NCBI GenBank assembly: GCA_943736015.1
Contig: OX031068.1
Coordinates: 30,624,296-30,688,295 of the forward strand
Origin: Tridacna crocea
Lineage: Eukaryota; Mollusca; Bivalvia; Cardiida; Cardiidae
DNA: 64,000 nucleotides
Direction: 5' to 3'
Below the pieces are notes generated by a model. The model saw only the letters and a list, made by a program, of their open reading frames with translations. It was not told the origin of the DNA and ran no database searches. Shown here one piece after another: positions 44,201 to 59,200 of the stretch (position 1 is its first letter; each line of letters starts with the position of its first letter). The position numbers and the translations under genes were made by a program.

Positions 44201-47200
44201 TTATCCTGTTAGGTAAGTGGACTGAAACTTACATTTTGCTATTTCACATGTACCATATTTCTCCTGATAAAAGCTCTGGGAGCTCTGCAAAAAATAGATA
44301 TTTATTTTGTACCCAATTTGCATTGCAAGAACTCTGTCCAATTTTGTATTTCTTTGTGTTTTAGTGATAGTTAACCCTTTACCCGATATGCTGATTTAAG
44401 GCTCTTCCATTTCAGCAGCAAATAAAGATATGATGTCAAAAATATGGACAAATGAGGATACAAATATCTGATTGAGTGAAAAACATTGTGGGAAAAGGAG
44501 AAATTGCTCGTTATGAGCAATTTCCCCTTTTCCCACAATGTTTTCAAAAGCTGTTTATTGTTGATTCGTCAAAATGAGCACTAGTATCTATGGAGTAAAG
44601 GGTTAAGAGGAAATATTAATCAAATTAGAGGAAATATTCATCAAATCTTTCAAATGTTGTCATTTCAATTAACATTAGATTATCATGATTTATGGGTTTT
44701 TTTCTGGGAGAGCGCTACTTTTAGGGAGGGTACTTTCATTTGATGAAATATGGTCTGTTCTAGGAAATGATATCATGTTATCAGACAGTATGAATCCAAG
44801 ATCAGACTGCACTTTTTTTGCAGTTTAATCTTGATGTACTCTATCCTCAATAGGTCCTTGAGTTGCAATTAGCAGCCTTAACCAACCAAAGGTAGTCATT
44901 TGGAAACATTGCGGAAAAATAAGTAAATACCAGTGACCAACAGTTTCTACTTTTCCAACCATATTATGTATTCTCCATATAACTCATCTACAACCTCATT
45001 CAAAATGAGTTTCATTCAATGTTCTTTTTTTAAATTAGTCTTTTTGTGGTAAAATTCCTAATTTTTGGTTTTAATAATGAGCTTGAAGAGTTGACTTTTT
45101 CCATCTCACAACAAGAAACTTTTAACAAAATTCCAGAAACATGATTCTGTACATAGATTGGTTAAATTCAAGTTAAATCAGCCCAATGCTGAACACAAAT
45201 TGATCACTTCCTGTACTAAAACAGTGTATTATTTCTTAATCCTTGCAGTTTGATTTCTAAATTCCATCAACTTCTTTCATAGAAATTGCACCGGGAGACA
45301 TTCCTTTCTCTGCAACTGATTATGAGACAGTGCCCAACAGCTACAAAAGAAGTACTGATACAAGAAACTCTGAGAAAGCTAGGAAGCTTCCATAATATAG
45401 CTGATAAAACTATATAATAATATACAAAAAGGCATTAACTCCAAATAGTTAACAACCTTAGACCCTTACCATCTGCACAAATCTCCCCAGTCCAGTTTTC
45501 AGTGCAAGCACATGAAAAGGATCCAATACTATTTGTGCAAGTGGCTCCATTTTGACAGATTCCTGTGTCACACTCATTCACGTCTGAAATTAGAAGACAA
45601 TATCACAGAAATTTTAGAAATCAAATGACATCAGATATCTTGTCCAATGATGAGAGACTATTCTATTATCATCCAGCATTTCTTCAAATATGTAGCTAAA
45701 TTCTATGCCAAATCCCAAGTTTTTTAAAACTGTTTCAAGGAAAGCAATCATTGAAATCAATGCTGTTTGAAACAAGCATTTTCTCCCTTCTCCATAATTT
45801 TTTCAACCTCTTCCTAGATAAACCCTAAATTTGTCCTTGATAGGGTAGAAAACTTTATGGGAAAAGGAGAAAATGCTTTTCAACAGCATTTTCTCCTTTA
45901 CCCACAAGGCTTTCAAAATAGTCCTTACTCTGATTCTGTAAGATTCAGGATTATGAGTTAAAGAGGTAACTTTTAGCCACACAATTCCATGTTTAAGTCA
46001 TTACCAGACAACATTATTTTAAACTTGTCCAAATTGAAAGCATTTGCAGATGACTAAATAAAAGTGACTGAAATTTTAAATTTTGTTTTGTGAAGGGTAG
46101 AAAACATTGTGGAAAAAGGAGAGAATGCTGGTTACCAGCATTTTCTCCTTTTCCCACAATGTTTTCAAAAGGCTTCTTTTCCAGGAGCGTCAAAAGTAGG
46201 GATTGTGTGGTAATGGGTTAAACCCTTTCCAATACAAGCCCTGGTTTTTACATGTCTGCAGTAAAAGTGTTTTGAAAACACTGGGAAAAGGAGAAATTGC
46301 TCGTAACAAGCAATTTCTCCTTTTCCCACAGTGTTTTCTATCCTTTTTGAGAATTTTTTGCTGCCATTTTCTCCAAATCTAAAATTGTCGTCTGCAAACT
46401 CTTTTGGTTTGGAAGGGTCCAGAATTCATCGTTTAGGAAAGGGTTAACAACCCAGAGAAAGATGGCTTTGAAAACTCTGTGGGATAAATAGAAAATGCTG
46501 GTAACCAGAATTTTCTTCTTTTCACATGTTTTTTTACCTTTCACACCCAAATCTGATATCATCAACATGTAACTGTTGTCTGCTTTCAATTTGGGTAAGT
46601 CTAAAACTTTGCTGTGTGGTAAAGAGTTAAAACTCTTAACCACACAATCCCAACTTTTAATGACGCTTTAGAAGAAAGACATCATTGGAAAGGGGAAAAT
46701 GCTAGTTACCAGCATTTCTCCTTTTCCCACAATGTTCTTTACCCTTTCAAAGACAATTTTCTCCATATGAGCAACAAACAAAAACGTTGTCTGCAAGTGC
46801 TTTCAACTGGGATCAGTCAAACATTTTGTTGTTTGGTAGAGATTTAACCCTTTACCTGATATGCCATTTTGAGGCTCTTCTATTTCAGCAGCAAATAAAG
46901 ATATGATGTCAAAAATATGGACAAATGAGGATACAAATATCTGATTGAGTGGAAAACATTGTGGGAAAAGGAGAAATTGCTCGTTACGAGCAATTTCTCC
47001 TTTTCTCACAATGTTTTCAAAAGCTGTCTGTTGTTGATATGTCAAAATGAGTATCTATGGAGTAAAGGGTAAAGCAAACTTCCTTTGAGCTTTTTCACTG
47101 CCAAAACAAATTTATGGGCTGTTGTTGGCACTTCCAAGGTTGTGTGTCTGCCATAAGAGTACCACAAGCATTTCAAAAGGGTTGAAGGCACACATCAACA

Positions 47201-50200
47201 AGAATATCTCTTGGATGGGGTATGGGTCTTTCTAGCAGATTTCTTTTATCTATAAGCCATGCTCTGGCAAAAGGGGGCTTCATGTACCTCCATGATCCAT
47301 GATACCAAGTAACTCATCACATAGATCTAATTAGGAATCCATAAAATCCATTAAGTCTAGAGAATGACTGAATCTTGAGAAAGAGTGGTATTTGGGCAAA
47401 CAGAAAATTGACCAATAGCAAAAAGTTTCGACTGCACAGGCTGACCTTGTTTGAAACTTTTTGCAAATGCATTAGGCCCCCTTTTCAAAGGCCATAGCTT
47501 GTATATATATTTTTCTCTAACTCATTACCAAACGACAATATTTTAGGCTTGTCCAAATCAAAAACATTTGCAGACGGCAAAATAAAAGTGACTGAAAATT
47601 TCAAATTTGTTTTGTGAAGGGTAGAATACATTGTGGGAAAAGGAGAAAATGCTGGTTACCAGTATTTTCTCCTTTTCTAACGTTTTCTATAGGCTTCTTT
47701 CTCAGGGTTGTCAAAAGTAGGGATTATGTGGTAACGGGTTAATACTAAAATCAAAGCCATCATCATTTATGATACATCCAACTCTTTCTACACAAACCAT
47801 CCTATAGCCACTTTGATTCCCTGTAAGAATCATATAGCAGAACCGTTTTGATAAACCATAAAACATAGAGAAGAGTATAGATCTACACATCTAGCAGAAA
47901 AGCGTGAAATACATTATGCAAAAATAAAGCCATGCTCAATGTCATACAAATTTGCTTAATAATGATTACAGTGCTTATCAGTACATGTATATACTATGAA
48001 GAACAAACAAGAATCTGGAACAGAATGAGCTCCCAGCTACTTTCAGTCAAAGTATTAGGTAAGTAGACAATGAGTCAGTCAGCTGATTGACTGAATTAGC
48101 ATTTACTTATCATGGCCACCAGTTGCCCATACAGGTAATGCTTCTGAAGGCCGTTAGTTTTAGCTAAGGAGGATAGAGCAAAATACAAGATAAAAATCCA
48201 TCCTGTTTTACTTACCCCTGTGTTTTTTTGACATGCTTAGTATATTGCAACATCACACGGGACCCAATAATTTTAACCCTTTACAAAACAACAGAATTTT
48301 AGACTGGTCCAAATCAAAAGCATTTGCAGAAGACAAATTGAAGGTGACTCAAAAATTGAAACTTGATTTGCAAAGTTGAGAAAACATTGTGGGAAAAGGA
48401 GAAAATACTGGTCACCAGCATTTTCTCCTTTTCCTACAATGTTTTCAAAAGCTTTCCTATTCAGGGTCATTAAAAGTCGGGATCGTGTGGCGAGTTAAAC
48501 AATCATTTACATCTCCAAACCCATAGTCTTGGAACTTTTCACATGAAATTTCGGTCCAATACATTAAAATAATTTCTAGATCTTCGAAACTATTGCCAAG
48601 GACAGCTGTGTAGACAGACATTGAGGGATCACAGAGGCTTATCTTGTGAACTTTGTTCTTATTTGAGCTAAAAACAGACAAGCAAAGACAAGCAAAGAAC
48701 TTCAAACCAATAATATACAGATGTATTCAATTAAATCAGGCAGATAAGCCAAAGCAAGAAGATATTAGACAGGTGTAAGTATTTTAATACATTTAACTCT
48801 TAACCACACAATCCCAGCTTATAACACCCATGGGCAAGAGGCCTTTTGAAAACATTGTGGGAAAAGGAGAAAAATGCCGGTAACCTGCATTTTCTCCTTT
48901 TCCCACAATGTTTTCTTCTCGGTCAAAAAAAAAAATTGAGCCACATGAAATTGTTGTCCGCAAATGCTTTCAATTTGAACCAGTCTAATATTTTGTCATC
49001 TGGTAAAGAGTTAAATGTGGCCCTTCAGATTTTGGGACGAAAATTTTACAAGAATACAAAAAAACCCTCCTTATACTCCCAAAGCCTTATAATTTTCATC
49101 CATAAAACCCCAGAAGTCGAAAACCATCCGACAACAAGAGAAATTAGAGGTTCACTACAGCCCAGGTTGACACTGACGGGAAACACTGTCTATTTTTAAA
49201 TAAGCAACTCGCTCATCTACATACCGGAAATATACAGATGAAGCTTAAAACATTGCATCCGCAGAAGACATTATGGAAAATATTTACATGTTTGTTGTGT
49301 GTTATGGCATTTCAGCCTCATTAGTCACTTAACATTCCCACAATGTTTTTTTTACTTTTGGCGGGAAACCTAAAAATAGCTTAAGAGGCTGGGTAGCCTT
49401 TTAAGGGAATACCACCAAAATTTCTTTTTTTGAGTAATTTTGTGATTCTTAATTATTGATGATTTGTATTGTTTTTTCATATAAATTTCAGTGATATATA
49501 TATATATTTCTTAAATTGATGGAATGTAAAAATTCTAAATACCCAACTTTAATGTCAAGCTAAAATAGGTGACCAAACTTTTGATAATTTTACACAATCA
49601 TTCAAGTAGTCAAACCAACCAGAGCAAGATAAAGGCAGAAGAAAACTATGTGCCCAATGAATTCTTGTAGCTAGCCAAGCTAAACAAGTAACCCAAGCAG
49701 TGGCATACAAATACTTTGTATGGATACTGCTAGTGAGGTCACCATTAACCCTTTACCACACAATGACGACTTTTGACAACCCTGAGGTAGAAGAGTTTTA
49801 AAAACATTTTGGGAAAAGGAGAAAATGCTGGTAACCAGCATTTTCTTCTTTTCCGACCATGTTTTCTACCCTTCCCAAATCAAATTTCGATTTTTCGGTC
49901 ACATTTATTTTGTCGTTTGCAAATGTTTTAAATTTGGACCAGTCTATAAATTTGTTGTTTGGTAAAGAGTTAGGAAATTGCAACAGAAGTTTCTAATTAT
50001 GTGCCTCTACTGGCCAAACGAAAAAAAAAAAAAAATAAGGAACAAGTATGTTGTTGTACTCGAAAGAATTCTGGTCTACAAAACAAACATGTACAAATGG
50101 ACGGAGAGATATATTGTTATACTCTAAAAGCTTTGGAGGCTCACCAAACAGGATTTGTCATTGAATGTAACAAAGCAGCACAACAGAAAAAAAAAACAGC

Positions 50201-53200
50201 TGTGAGGTTCGAAAGCTGCAAGCAGACACCTTATTCACATGACATGAATACCTTGATCACATTTTCTCCCCATCCAGTTGGGGCTACATTGGCAGCTGTA
50301 GTTTCCTGGTGAATTCTCACAGGTCCCATTGTGCAGGCAAGGACTATTAGCACATTCATTGACATCTAGTGTTAATAATACCAAGAAGGAAATCATTATG
50401 TATCAACAATAACTTTCTTGTCAGAAAGATAAATCTTATGTAGTGAACTGAAAATGAATCTCATATTTTAGTCTTGTCATATTAAACTTATAAATGCAAT
50501 TTCACATCTTTTCTGGTTTGCCATTTGATGTATGTCTTATAAACATAAGTGCCACCTCAGATTAGCCTGCATGAACTTCGCAGGATGATCCGAGATGACA
50601 CTTAATGCAAATGTCTGAATGCCCCTTTCGCATGTTGCAAGTCAATTCATGTATGTCCTCAATTTTAACTGGACAATACAAGGGCTCTGAAGAATCAAGC
50701 CTAAGGACTTTTCTACAAAAAACAAACCCGGTGCTTTACATAAGAATTTACCCCTGGACTGTCTTGTTACAAAATCTACACCTTAGCACTGAGCCACACA
50801 GGACAAATTGATATTTCAATGAAAAACCAGAGGAAACTCTGTATCATGGCTCTCTTGTACAGATAGCTTTGAACATAATGACAACTTTCTTTGTGAAGTA
50901 ACATCCCCTTTGTAGAGTTAACTTGCTTATCTCTTTACCAAACAACATAATTTTAGACTCGTCAAAACTGAAAGCATTTGCAGACAACGAAATTAATGCG
51001 ACTCAAAAATTAAAATTTGTTTTGGAAAGGGTAGAAAAACAAGGTAGAAAAAGGAGAAAGCGCTGGTTACCAGCATTTTCTCCTTTTTCCACAATGTTTT
51101 CCAAATGGCTTCTTTCTCAGGTTAATTCAAATTAGGCATTGTATGGTAAACAGTTATACAAACTTATGGCGAACAAAAGAATCAAGGACAGCATACCAAC
51201 TGTGCAGGTCTGGCCTGTCCAAAAATCTGTGCATCTGCACTCATATCCATTGAGAACCTCCAGACAAACACCGCCATTTTGACAAGGATCACTGATGCAT
51301 TCCTGTTTATCTATACATAAGAGTTATGGTATTTTTTATATTAAAACAAAATCATTTATCAACATGGAAATTCTATGAACAAATAACAAGTTATGCTATA
51401 TGTATTTTCTCTTTCTTTCTCTAGTTCTACACATATATCATTATTTCTTCAAATTCTGACACAGTTACCAAGGTTTATCAACAGTATCAAGTTATCAATC
51501 AATTAAAAAGATGTATTATAGCATTTTATTACAATCATACTTCAATTTTTGTACGTAAATGGGATTGGATCATCATAACTATGTATTTATTGGGAAAAAA
51601 AACTTTCTACCCAAATCTATCTCTGTCTCTCTTCACCCTTTAACAAACAATCCCTGGTTTTCATGACCCTGGAAAAGACGGTGTTTGAATATATTGTGGG
51701 AAAAGGAGAAAGTGCTAGTCACCATGTTTATTTTTCTTTATCTTCCAATAACTTGTAACATGCAGTTTTTAGATTAATAGCATAATATATACAACATTGT
51801 CCAGTAAAGCTTTTTTATACCTTCTTCACACAGTAAACCTGTGGTAAACTCTGTACATTGACACAGAAATCCCTGCTCTCTGTTAACACATGTGGCATCA
51901 TTTAGACAAGGACTTGTGATACATTCGTCAATATCTGGTGACAAAGGCACAAAGTTTGATTACTGCACTTTAAAGTCACTGACCCATTCTGACAGATACT
52001 TTTATCTATGGCATACATAGAATGTATGACATAATTATGTACTCTGACAATTCCTGGCTAGTGATTTGAAATATGTAGGATTTAGGATCTTTCATGCTTC
52101 GGGCATGTTTGGTCTGGACCATTAAAGAAAAAAAGCATCAGACACAATACAGTGGGGTTATGATGCTCTTGCTTTTCAATGTTTCAAAAGCCTTATTTCT
52201 TAAGGGTTGTTAAGACTTTGGACTGTAACTTGAAGTGTTAAGCACTGGTGCACACTACACTCACTACTATTGGGTTCAAGTATACCTGTTCACAGGACAA
52301 CAATCTTTGGAATCTCATTTTCTCTTCAATCTAAATTCTATGATCCTAATAAACCCTTTGCCACACAATCCTGACCTTAAAATGACCTGGAGAAAAAGGC
52401 ATTTTGCAAACATTCTGGGAAAAGGAGAAAATGCTGGAAACCAACATTTTCTCCTTTTTCCACAATGTTTTCTGCCCTTCCCAATACAAAGTTCAATTTT
52501 CAAGTCACATTTGCTTTGTCATCTGTAAATGCTTTGAATTTGGACGAGTCTCAAATTTTGTTGTATGGTAAAATGTTAAATGCCATTAAACTCTGTATTA
52601 CCTACATTTGTGATAATAGTAATACATAGCCTTTACATATTCAGCAAAATATGGTTGATTAAATGATGGCTGATTAAATAATAATATGGTTGACTAAATA
52701 ATAAGAGTAGCTCTTGGGAAAAAAGATTCCTCATGTACCCTCATAATGTAATATATGATGCAGTCACACTTTAGTGATGATCTATTCTGTTGAAAGCCAG
52801 CAGACTCATGAGATGGAACATCCTTTTGAATGCAGAAAATTTACCAGTAACTAAACTTTTGACCCATGTCAACCTTTGTGGACTGCGTAGGCTGACATGA
52901 ATTGATAATTTAGGCAGATGGATTAAACCAACTTTTCACAGAGCATGGCTCACATATTTATTTCATGCTACTGAGATAATACTGATATAAAGTTTGTAGA
53001 TGAATATATCTTTGAACTTTTCACAGAGCATGGCTCACATATTTATTTCATGCTACTGAGATAATACTGGTTTAAAGTTTATTGAATATATCTTCAAACT
53101 TCTCACAGAGTAGGACTCACATATTTATTTCATGCTTCTGATGTAAAACTGATAAAAAGTTTATGGAAGAATACAGTTTCAAACTTTTCACAGAGCAGGG

Positions 53201-56200
53201 CTCACATATTTGTTCCATGCCACTGAGATAATACTGATATAAAGTTTATAGAAGAATACATCTCTAAACTTTTAACAGAGTATGACTCACATATTTATTT
53301 CATGTTACTTAGATAATACTGATATATAGTTTATAGAAGAATACTTCTTTAAACTTTTAATAGAGTAGGGCTCACATATCTACATGTATTTCATGCTACT
53401 GAGATAATACTGATATAAAGTTTATAGAAGAATACATCTTCAATGAATCACGCTATTCTACATATCATACTTTCTAGACTAAAATACATATATTGCTAAA
53501 ATTTAAGACCTGGATATACATAACTAGAGCTGTTGCTGATTGTGACTTAATATCCCAGCCAACACTTTGATAGAAAAAAAATGTCAAGTTCAAGGGGAGA
53601 TAATTCTTCAACCAGGAGAAATTGACACTTGAGAATCACGTCTTGAAAATCTTCAATACATGATAAATATATGTGCAAAGTTTCAATACAATTGAAGGGA
53701 ACTTTTGGAGGAGTTTGCTTCACAAAATTCTAGTATTCTACAAAATTCTACAAAAGGACACACTGATAGACAGGCTGATTCCAGTATGCCCCGCAAACAG
53801 TAGTTTTGCAGGGTAATGAATCTTAGAGAGAAACTGTCTGCCTCTCAATTTTATTTACTCTTTTCCAAAGACAAATTTTAGACTTATGCAAATTGAAAGA
53901 ATTAGCAGACAACAAAGTAAACTTGACTCAAAAATTGAAACTTGACTTTGGAAGGGTAAAAAACATTGTGTGAAAATGCTGGTTACCACTATTTTTCTCC
54001 TTTTTCCACTATGATTTCAAAAGGCTTCTATTGCAGGGTTGTAAAAACCAAGGATTATTTGGTAAAGGGTTAAGTCAATTTTAACTCCTCAGTTGCTGAT
54101 CCAGTCACTTTGGAAGAGTAAAAGATTAAAGAGTTAGTATAAAGTATATTTCATTTATATTTGATATATGATTATAAATTATTCATATAGGATAGTGTCA
54201 TATCCCTGTGCTTGTTTCACATACCTGTTTCGCAGTTGCGACCTGTCCAGAAGTTTGTACATAAACATGAGAAGTTTCCTGGACTATTTTCACAGGTAGC
54301 TTCATTCAAACATGGGCTGTTCTCACATTCATCCATATCTAAAAAGTAAATTGTGAATAAAAAATATGAGAGTACATTATGATAAAACAGAAATACATCC
54401 TTGAAAATACAGCTTCAGTCCAACCCACATCAGGGAAACAACTATGAGTAACAAAAAGTGTGTTTGTTTGAGAAAGGTGCAATCTTAACCAGAGCTATCA
54501 CTGAATGTGACTATACCCACCAGCTCCTTGTCACAACTAGAGCTATCACTAAACGTGATTTTACCCCCCACCAGCTCCTTGTCAGAAAATCAGGTCTTTG
54601 TCATAGAATGCAGAATGGTTTAGTACAAAAGTAAGAGTTGAAAAAAGTTAAGGGAAGATGATTCCCTAGCAAACCATAGCAGGGTCATGAAAATTGCACA
54701 TACACAACTTCATATACATAGGAACCCTGTTTGTAAAATCGAGGTCAGTATGTGGAAAACTGCTGTAGTATTGCTCCTGACAAATCTGTGTCTACAAACA
54801 GACAGTTGGACGCACAGACAGACAGCCATGGTAATTAGAGTATACTCCCCCCTCCAATACGTTGTGGGGGTATAAAAACAGTTGTCACAGAATGCAAAAT
54901 GGTTTAGTGCGAAAGTAAGAATTCAGTGCCTAAAAAAATGTCAGAGTATTTCACCAGACAAATTTGTGTCTACGGAAAGATGGAAGGACAGACAGACAGC
55001 TATGGTAATTCCATATGCTTCATTGTGGGGGCATAATAAAAGTGGCCACTAAAACATGTTTTACTGTATCTATATGTAAATGTTTGAAAGGAACCATGCA
55101 CTACAGATCAAAATTGATAAGTGCAGTAAGACTTTGACATTCAAGCTACAACATGTTTCTCATGCCCTAGATCATCTGATATAATACTTATTTATGCCAA
55201 ACAGTTTTGAAGTACAGCCATGCAGGCCCTAGTCATGGTTCTAACAAAAGAGTGTTACCACTATAGACAACACATTCAGTTGATATTACAAGTACATGTA
55301 TCATCTTGATCTTTGTGCAAGCAACAAGATTCCTGTACCTGACATATTCCTTTGTCATACTGATAATTTCTGTCAAATAAGTAAGACAAGGTTAACACTT
55401 TATGCGCCCAAACGGGTGGCTCAGTGGTGAGCGAGTCGAACTCATGACCTGGTGGTTGTGAGTTCGATACACGGTTGAGGCAAACTTTCTTTCTGGCGTA
55501 TTTTCGCCCGTCACCTCTGCTGAAGCATGTGAGGAAAGTAGTCAGTGGCTTTTCGAAAGAAAGTAGTGTAAGTACCGGTATGAGAAAGGCAGGAAACACA
55601 TGTGCGTCACTGACCGCCATCATATGACCTTAGCTGTTAAAGTGGCGTTAAACCCCAATACAACCAACCAACCAACCAACACTTTATGCCCTCTTCCATT
55701 TCATTGCAGGAATATAAAAAAGAAAATTCATGATAATGATTACCAAACAGTACCCACCAACTTCACAATTCCTGCCCATCCAATATTCTGTACATTCACA
55801 GGAATAGTTGCCTTGGCTATTATTACAAATTCCTCCATTTTGGCATGGACTGTTCTCACATTCATTGACATCTGTAATGATATTGTTATAAACATGTTCA
55901 AATATGATTTGAAAAAAAGAATTAACTATATAAATTCATAATGAAGTTTTGCTCATCTGTTTCACAATTCCTGCCCATCAAAAATTCTGTACATTTACAA
56001 GAATAGTTTCCAGGACTATTATCACAAGTTCCTCCATTTTGACATGGGATGTTATCACATTCATTTACATCTGAAACACATCAAACATTTATTGGAATTC
56101 AACATCAAATGCTTGCTAGGAACAAACATTGTACCGTAATTTGCTTAAATTTTGGGACAGTAAAAAATAATTAATTTTTTTCGTGTCCCAATACTTCGGT

Positions 56201-59200
56201 CTACAAAAAATAATTATTTTATCAGCTGTCCCAAAACTTATGGTCAAACAAGACTATCTGTTATACTGAAAGTCACTCGTCGCTAACCCGTCGAATATTG
56301 CCGACGTTGAAATATTGGAACGTCACTGATGTCAGGTTTGCAAGGTAATCTATTTTTAGAAAGATTGGAATTCCACCGATCAATTTGAGCATTAAGAGTT
56401 TAAAGCTTTGCTTTTTCTCATTATTTTTGTTGATTATTAACTTGACACTCATTATATTCTGCGTCTTTGGATCGCGATGAAGATGTTATTGCGCGTTTGT
56501 AGATAAATTCACAACATATCTTACCTCCTTACATGTACGTGAGGTGACGTTAATTCCACTCTGACAAGTACCTACTCGGACCGATCTCAAATTTGACTGG
56601 TTCGTCGATCTTCGATCGATAAACCTTGGGTAGAACTGTGTACCTTGATTTCTATTTATAAACATTGAACTCGATTGACCATGAATTACACGCGTGTCAA
56701 CTCTATCAACTTCGGATGTACACACGTTCATGCGTTATGGATCTTGGATAGAAGTTTATCACACCCTTTTTACACTTACGTCGGATTTCTTTTTGATTTA
56801 GGATTTAAATTAGACTGTCAGGTGATCGATTTTTTGTCTTGAATCAGGTAACTACCATTGAAATCATGAGGGTTGGGAAGCATGCTTACGACGTTACGTG
56901 TGGAGAAATTAAACTACGCGAAAGCCGAAATAAATATTTGCAAACAGACGTTTTCATACGGATTGAAAGATTTTCTTTTTCTTTAAATAGATATTCACTG
57001 TCCCAATTCTTTGGAACAAAAAATTAAAGATCTCGCTTCGCAATTTTTAGTATGTCCCAAATCTTTGGGTCATGAAAAATAATTATTTTCGAGATTTTTG
57101 ATGGTGTCCCAATTTTTTGGGTGTCCCAAAACATACGCAAATTACGGTACATCTGTTTGAAATGGAATTAATTCATATCTTTAACTCAGCACAGGTTTGT
57201 TAAAAATTGACAACAAATAATTGTACAAACACAAACATTGAATATTTGTCAGAAATAAACATGTAATGAATGTCATGGTAAAAGTTTCACTCACCCATAC
57301 CCCAATTTCTGCCCATCGAGAATTCTGTACTTTCACAAGAATAGTTTCCAGGACTATTACTACATGTTCCTCCATTTTGGCATGGGTTGTTATGACATTC
57401 ATTCATTGATGTAATACATCAAACATTCTCATACATGACTTATAAAAACTCGTTACAAATAAGCATTAGATATCTTTAACTCATTATCAAACAACAAAAT
57501 TTTAGGTTTTTCCAAGTCTAAAGCATTTGCAGAAAACAAATGAAAATGACTAATAATTTGAAATTTGTTTTGTGAAGGATAGAAAACATTGTGGGAAAAG
57601 GAGAAAATGCTGGTTAGCAGCATTTTCTCCTTTTCCCACAATATTTTCTAAAGGCTTCTTTCTCAGGGTCGTCAAGAGTAGGGATTGTGTGATAATGGGT
57701 TAACCCTTTACCAGATCACAAAATTTTAGACTTGGTCAAACTGAAAACATTTGCAGACAACAATTTCAGTGTGGCTCAAATAGTGTAACTTTTTCTTTTA
57801 TAGAGTAGAAAACATTGTGGGAAAAGGAGAAAATATTGGTTATCAGCATTTTCTTCTTTTCTAATAATGTTTTCAAAAGGCTTCTTTTCCAGGAGCATCA
57901 AATGTCATCATAGTGTGGTAAAGGGTTAACAAGGAAACAACAAAATGACACCCCCCCACCAAAAAAAAAGGTTTTATATATAATAATGAAGTTTCACTCA
58001 CCTGTTTCACAATTCCTGCCCATCCAAAATTCTGTACATTTACAAGAATAGTTTCCAGGACTATTATCACAAGTTCCTCCATTTTGACATGGGCTGTTAT
58101 CACATTCATTTACATCTGAAATACATCAAACATTTATTGGAATTCAACATCAAATGCTTGTTAGGAATAAACGTTGTACATCTGTTTGAAATGGATATCA
58201 ATTCATATCTTTAACTCAGAACAAATTTGTTGAAAATCGACAACAAAAAATTATACAAACACGAACATTGAATATTTGTCAGAAATAAACATTCAATGAA
58301 TGTGGGTGGACTGGTAGTGCAGTGGTAAAGAGCTGAACTATCAATCGTGAAGCATGAGGTTTGATACCCGGTCTAACCAGGACCTCTCTGAGACACCTTG
58401 TGTTTCCCACGCAACTAGAAGTGAACTGGTTTTGACCCAGAGGTAGCCTTGGGTGTATCAGTGCGTTAAAGAACCAAGGAGATTTATTTGAAGAAGAGCT
58501 AGGGGCTTGTACCCAGATTTCCTTGTATCCAATTCTTTTTCTCTAATGGTCCATACAAAATATGCCTAGAGCATGGAGGGACCTTAATCCTACAAAGTTG
58601 TCATCAACATTCAATAAATGTCATGATAAAAGTTTTACCCACCTGCTTCACAATTTCTGCCCATCCAGAATTCTGTACATTCACAAGAATAGTTGCCAGG
58701 GCTGTTAGTACAAGTTCCTTCATTTCGACATGGGTTGTTGTCACATTCATTTACATCTGTAATAGATTAAACTTTTCTAAAAAACTCTCATGAACTCTAC
58801 AAACTTGTTACAAATAAGCTCTAGATATCTTTAACCCTTTACCAGACGACAAAATTTAAGCCTTGTCCAAATTGAAAGCATTCGCAGACAGCAATTTCAG
58901 TGTGGCTCACATAGTGTAATTTTTCTTTGATAGAGTAGAGTGTAAAAAGCATTGTAGGAAAAGGAGAAAATGCTGGTAATCTTTCCCACAATGTTTTCAT
59001 TAGGCTTTTTCTCCAGGAGCATAAAATGTCATAACTGTGTGTTAAAAGTTAATAAGGAAACAACAAAATGACCAATTTCACAAGAAAAGTTGTCAGGACT
59101 ATTATCACAAGTTCCTCCATTTTGACATGGGTTGTTATCGCATTCATTTACATCTGAAACACATCAAACATATATTGGAATTCAACATTAAATGCTTGTT

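Larger units (their letters stand above)
45966..46630 (+). mobile_element. THM-A hosting two nested elements
   Basis: CTTTTAGCCACACAATTCC (to 45992) and CAACCCAGAGAAAGATGG (from 46448) are two sides of one A left arm, split at its internal TTAA. The outer copy ends GTGTGGTAAAGAGTTAA at ~46630. Confidence 0.72.

Noticed and set aside
44233..44284. 52-bp block with TTTTTTGCAG acceptor and GTAAGT donor ([17 protein letters not shown])
   Set aside because: Only phase 0 is open, but the EGF exon at 45470 ends in phase 1 and the exon at 44019 starts in phase 1, so including it breaks the frame. It could be a cryptic or relic middle piece.
55406..55480. tRNA gene
   Set aside because: A- and B-box-like words are present, but the cloverleaf is poor and the element continues into a SINE body with tail and target duplication. 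The same holds at 58303.
55600..55941. 113-codon + strand frame
   Set aside because: It is antisense to the SINE tail and EGF exon 11.
57181..57402. Frame [20 protein letters not shown] and similar ones at 57873, 62507 and 63462
   Set aside because: They are shifted-frame readings of EGF exons running into introns; the phase 1 reading gives the conserved six-Cys domain.
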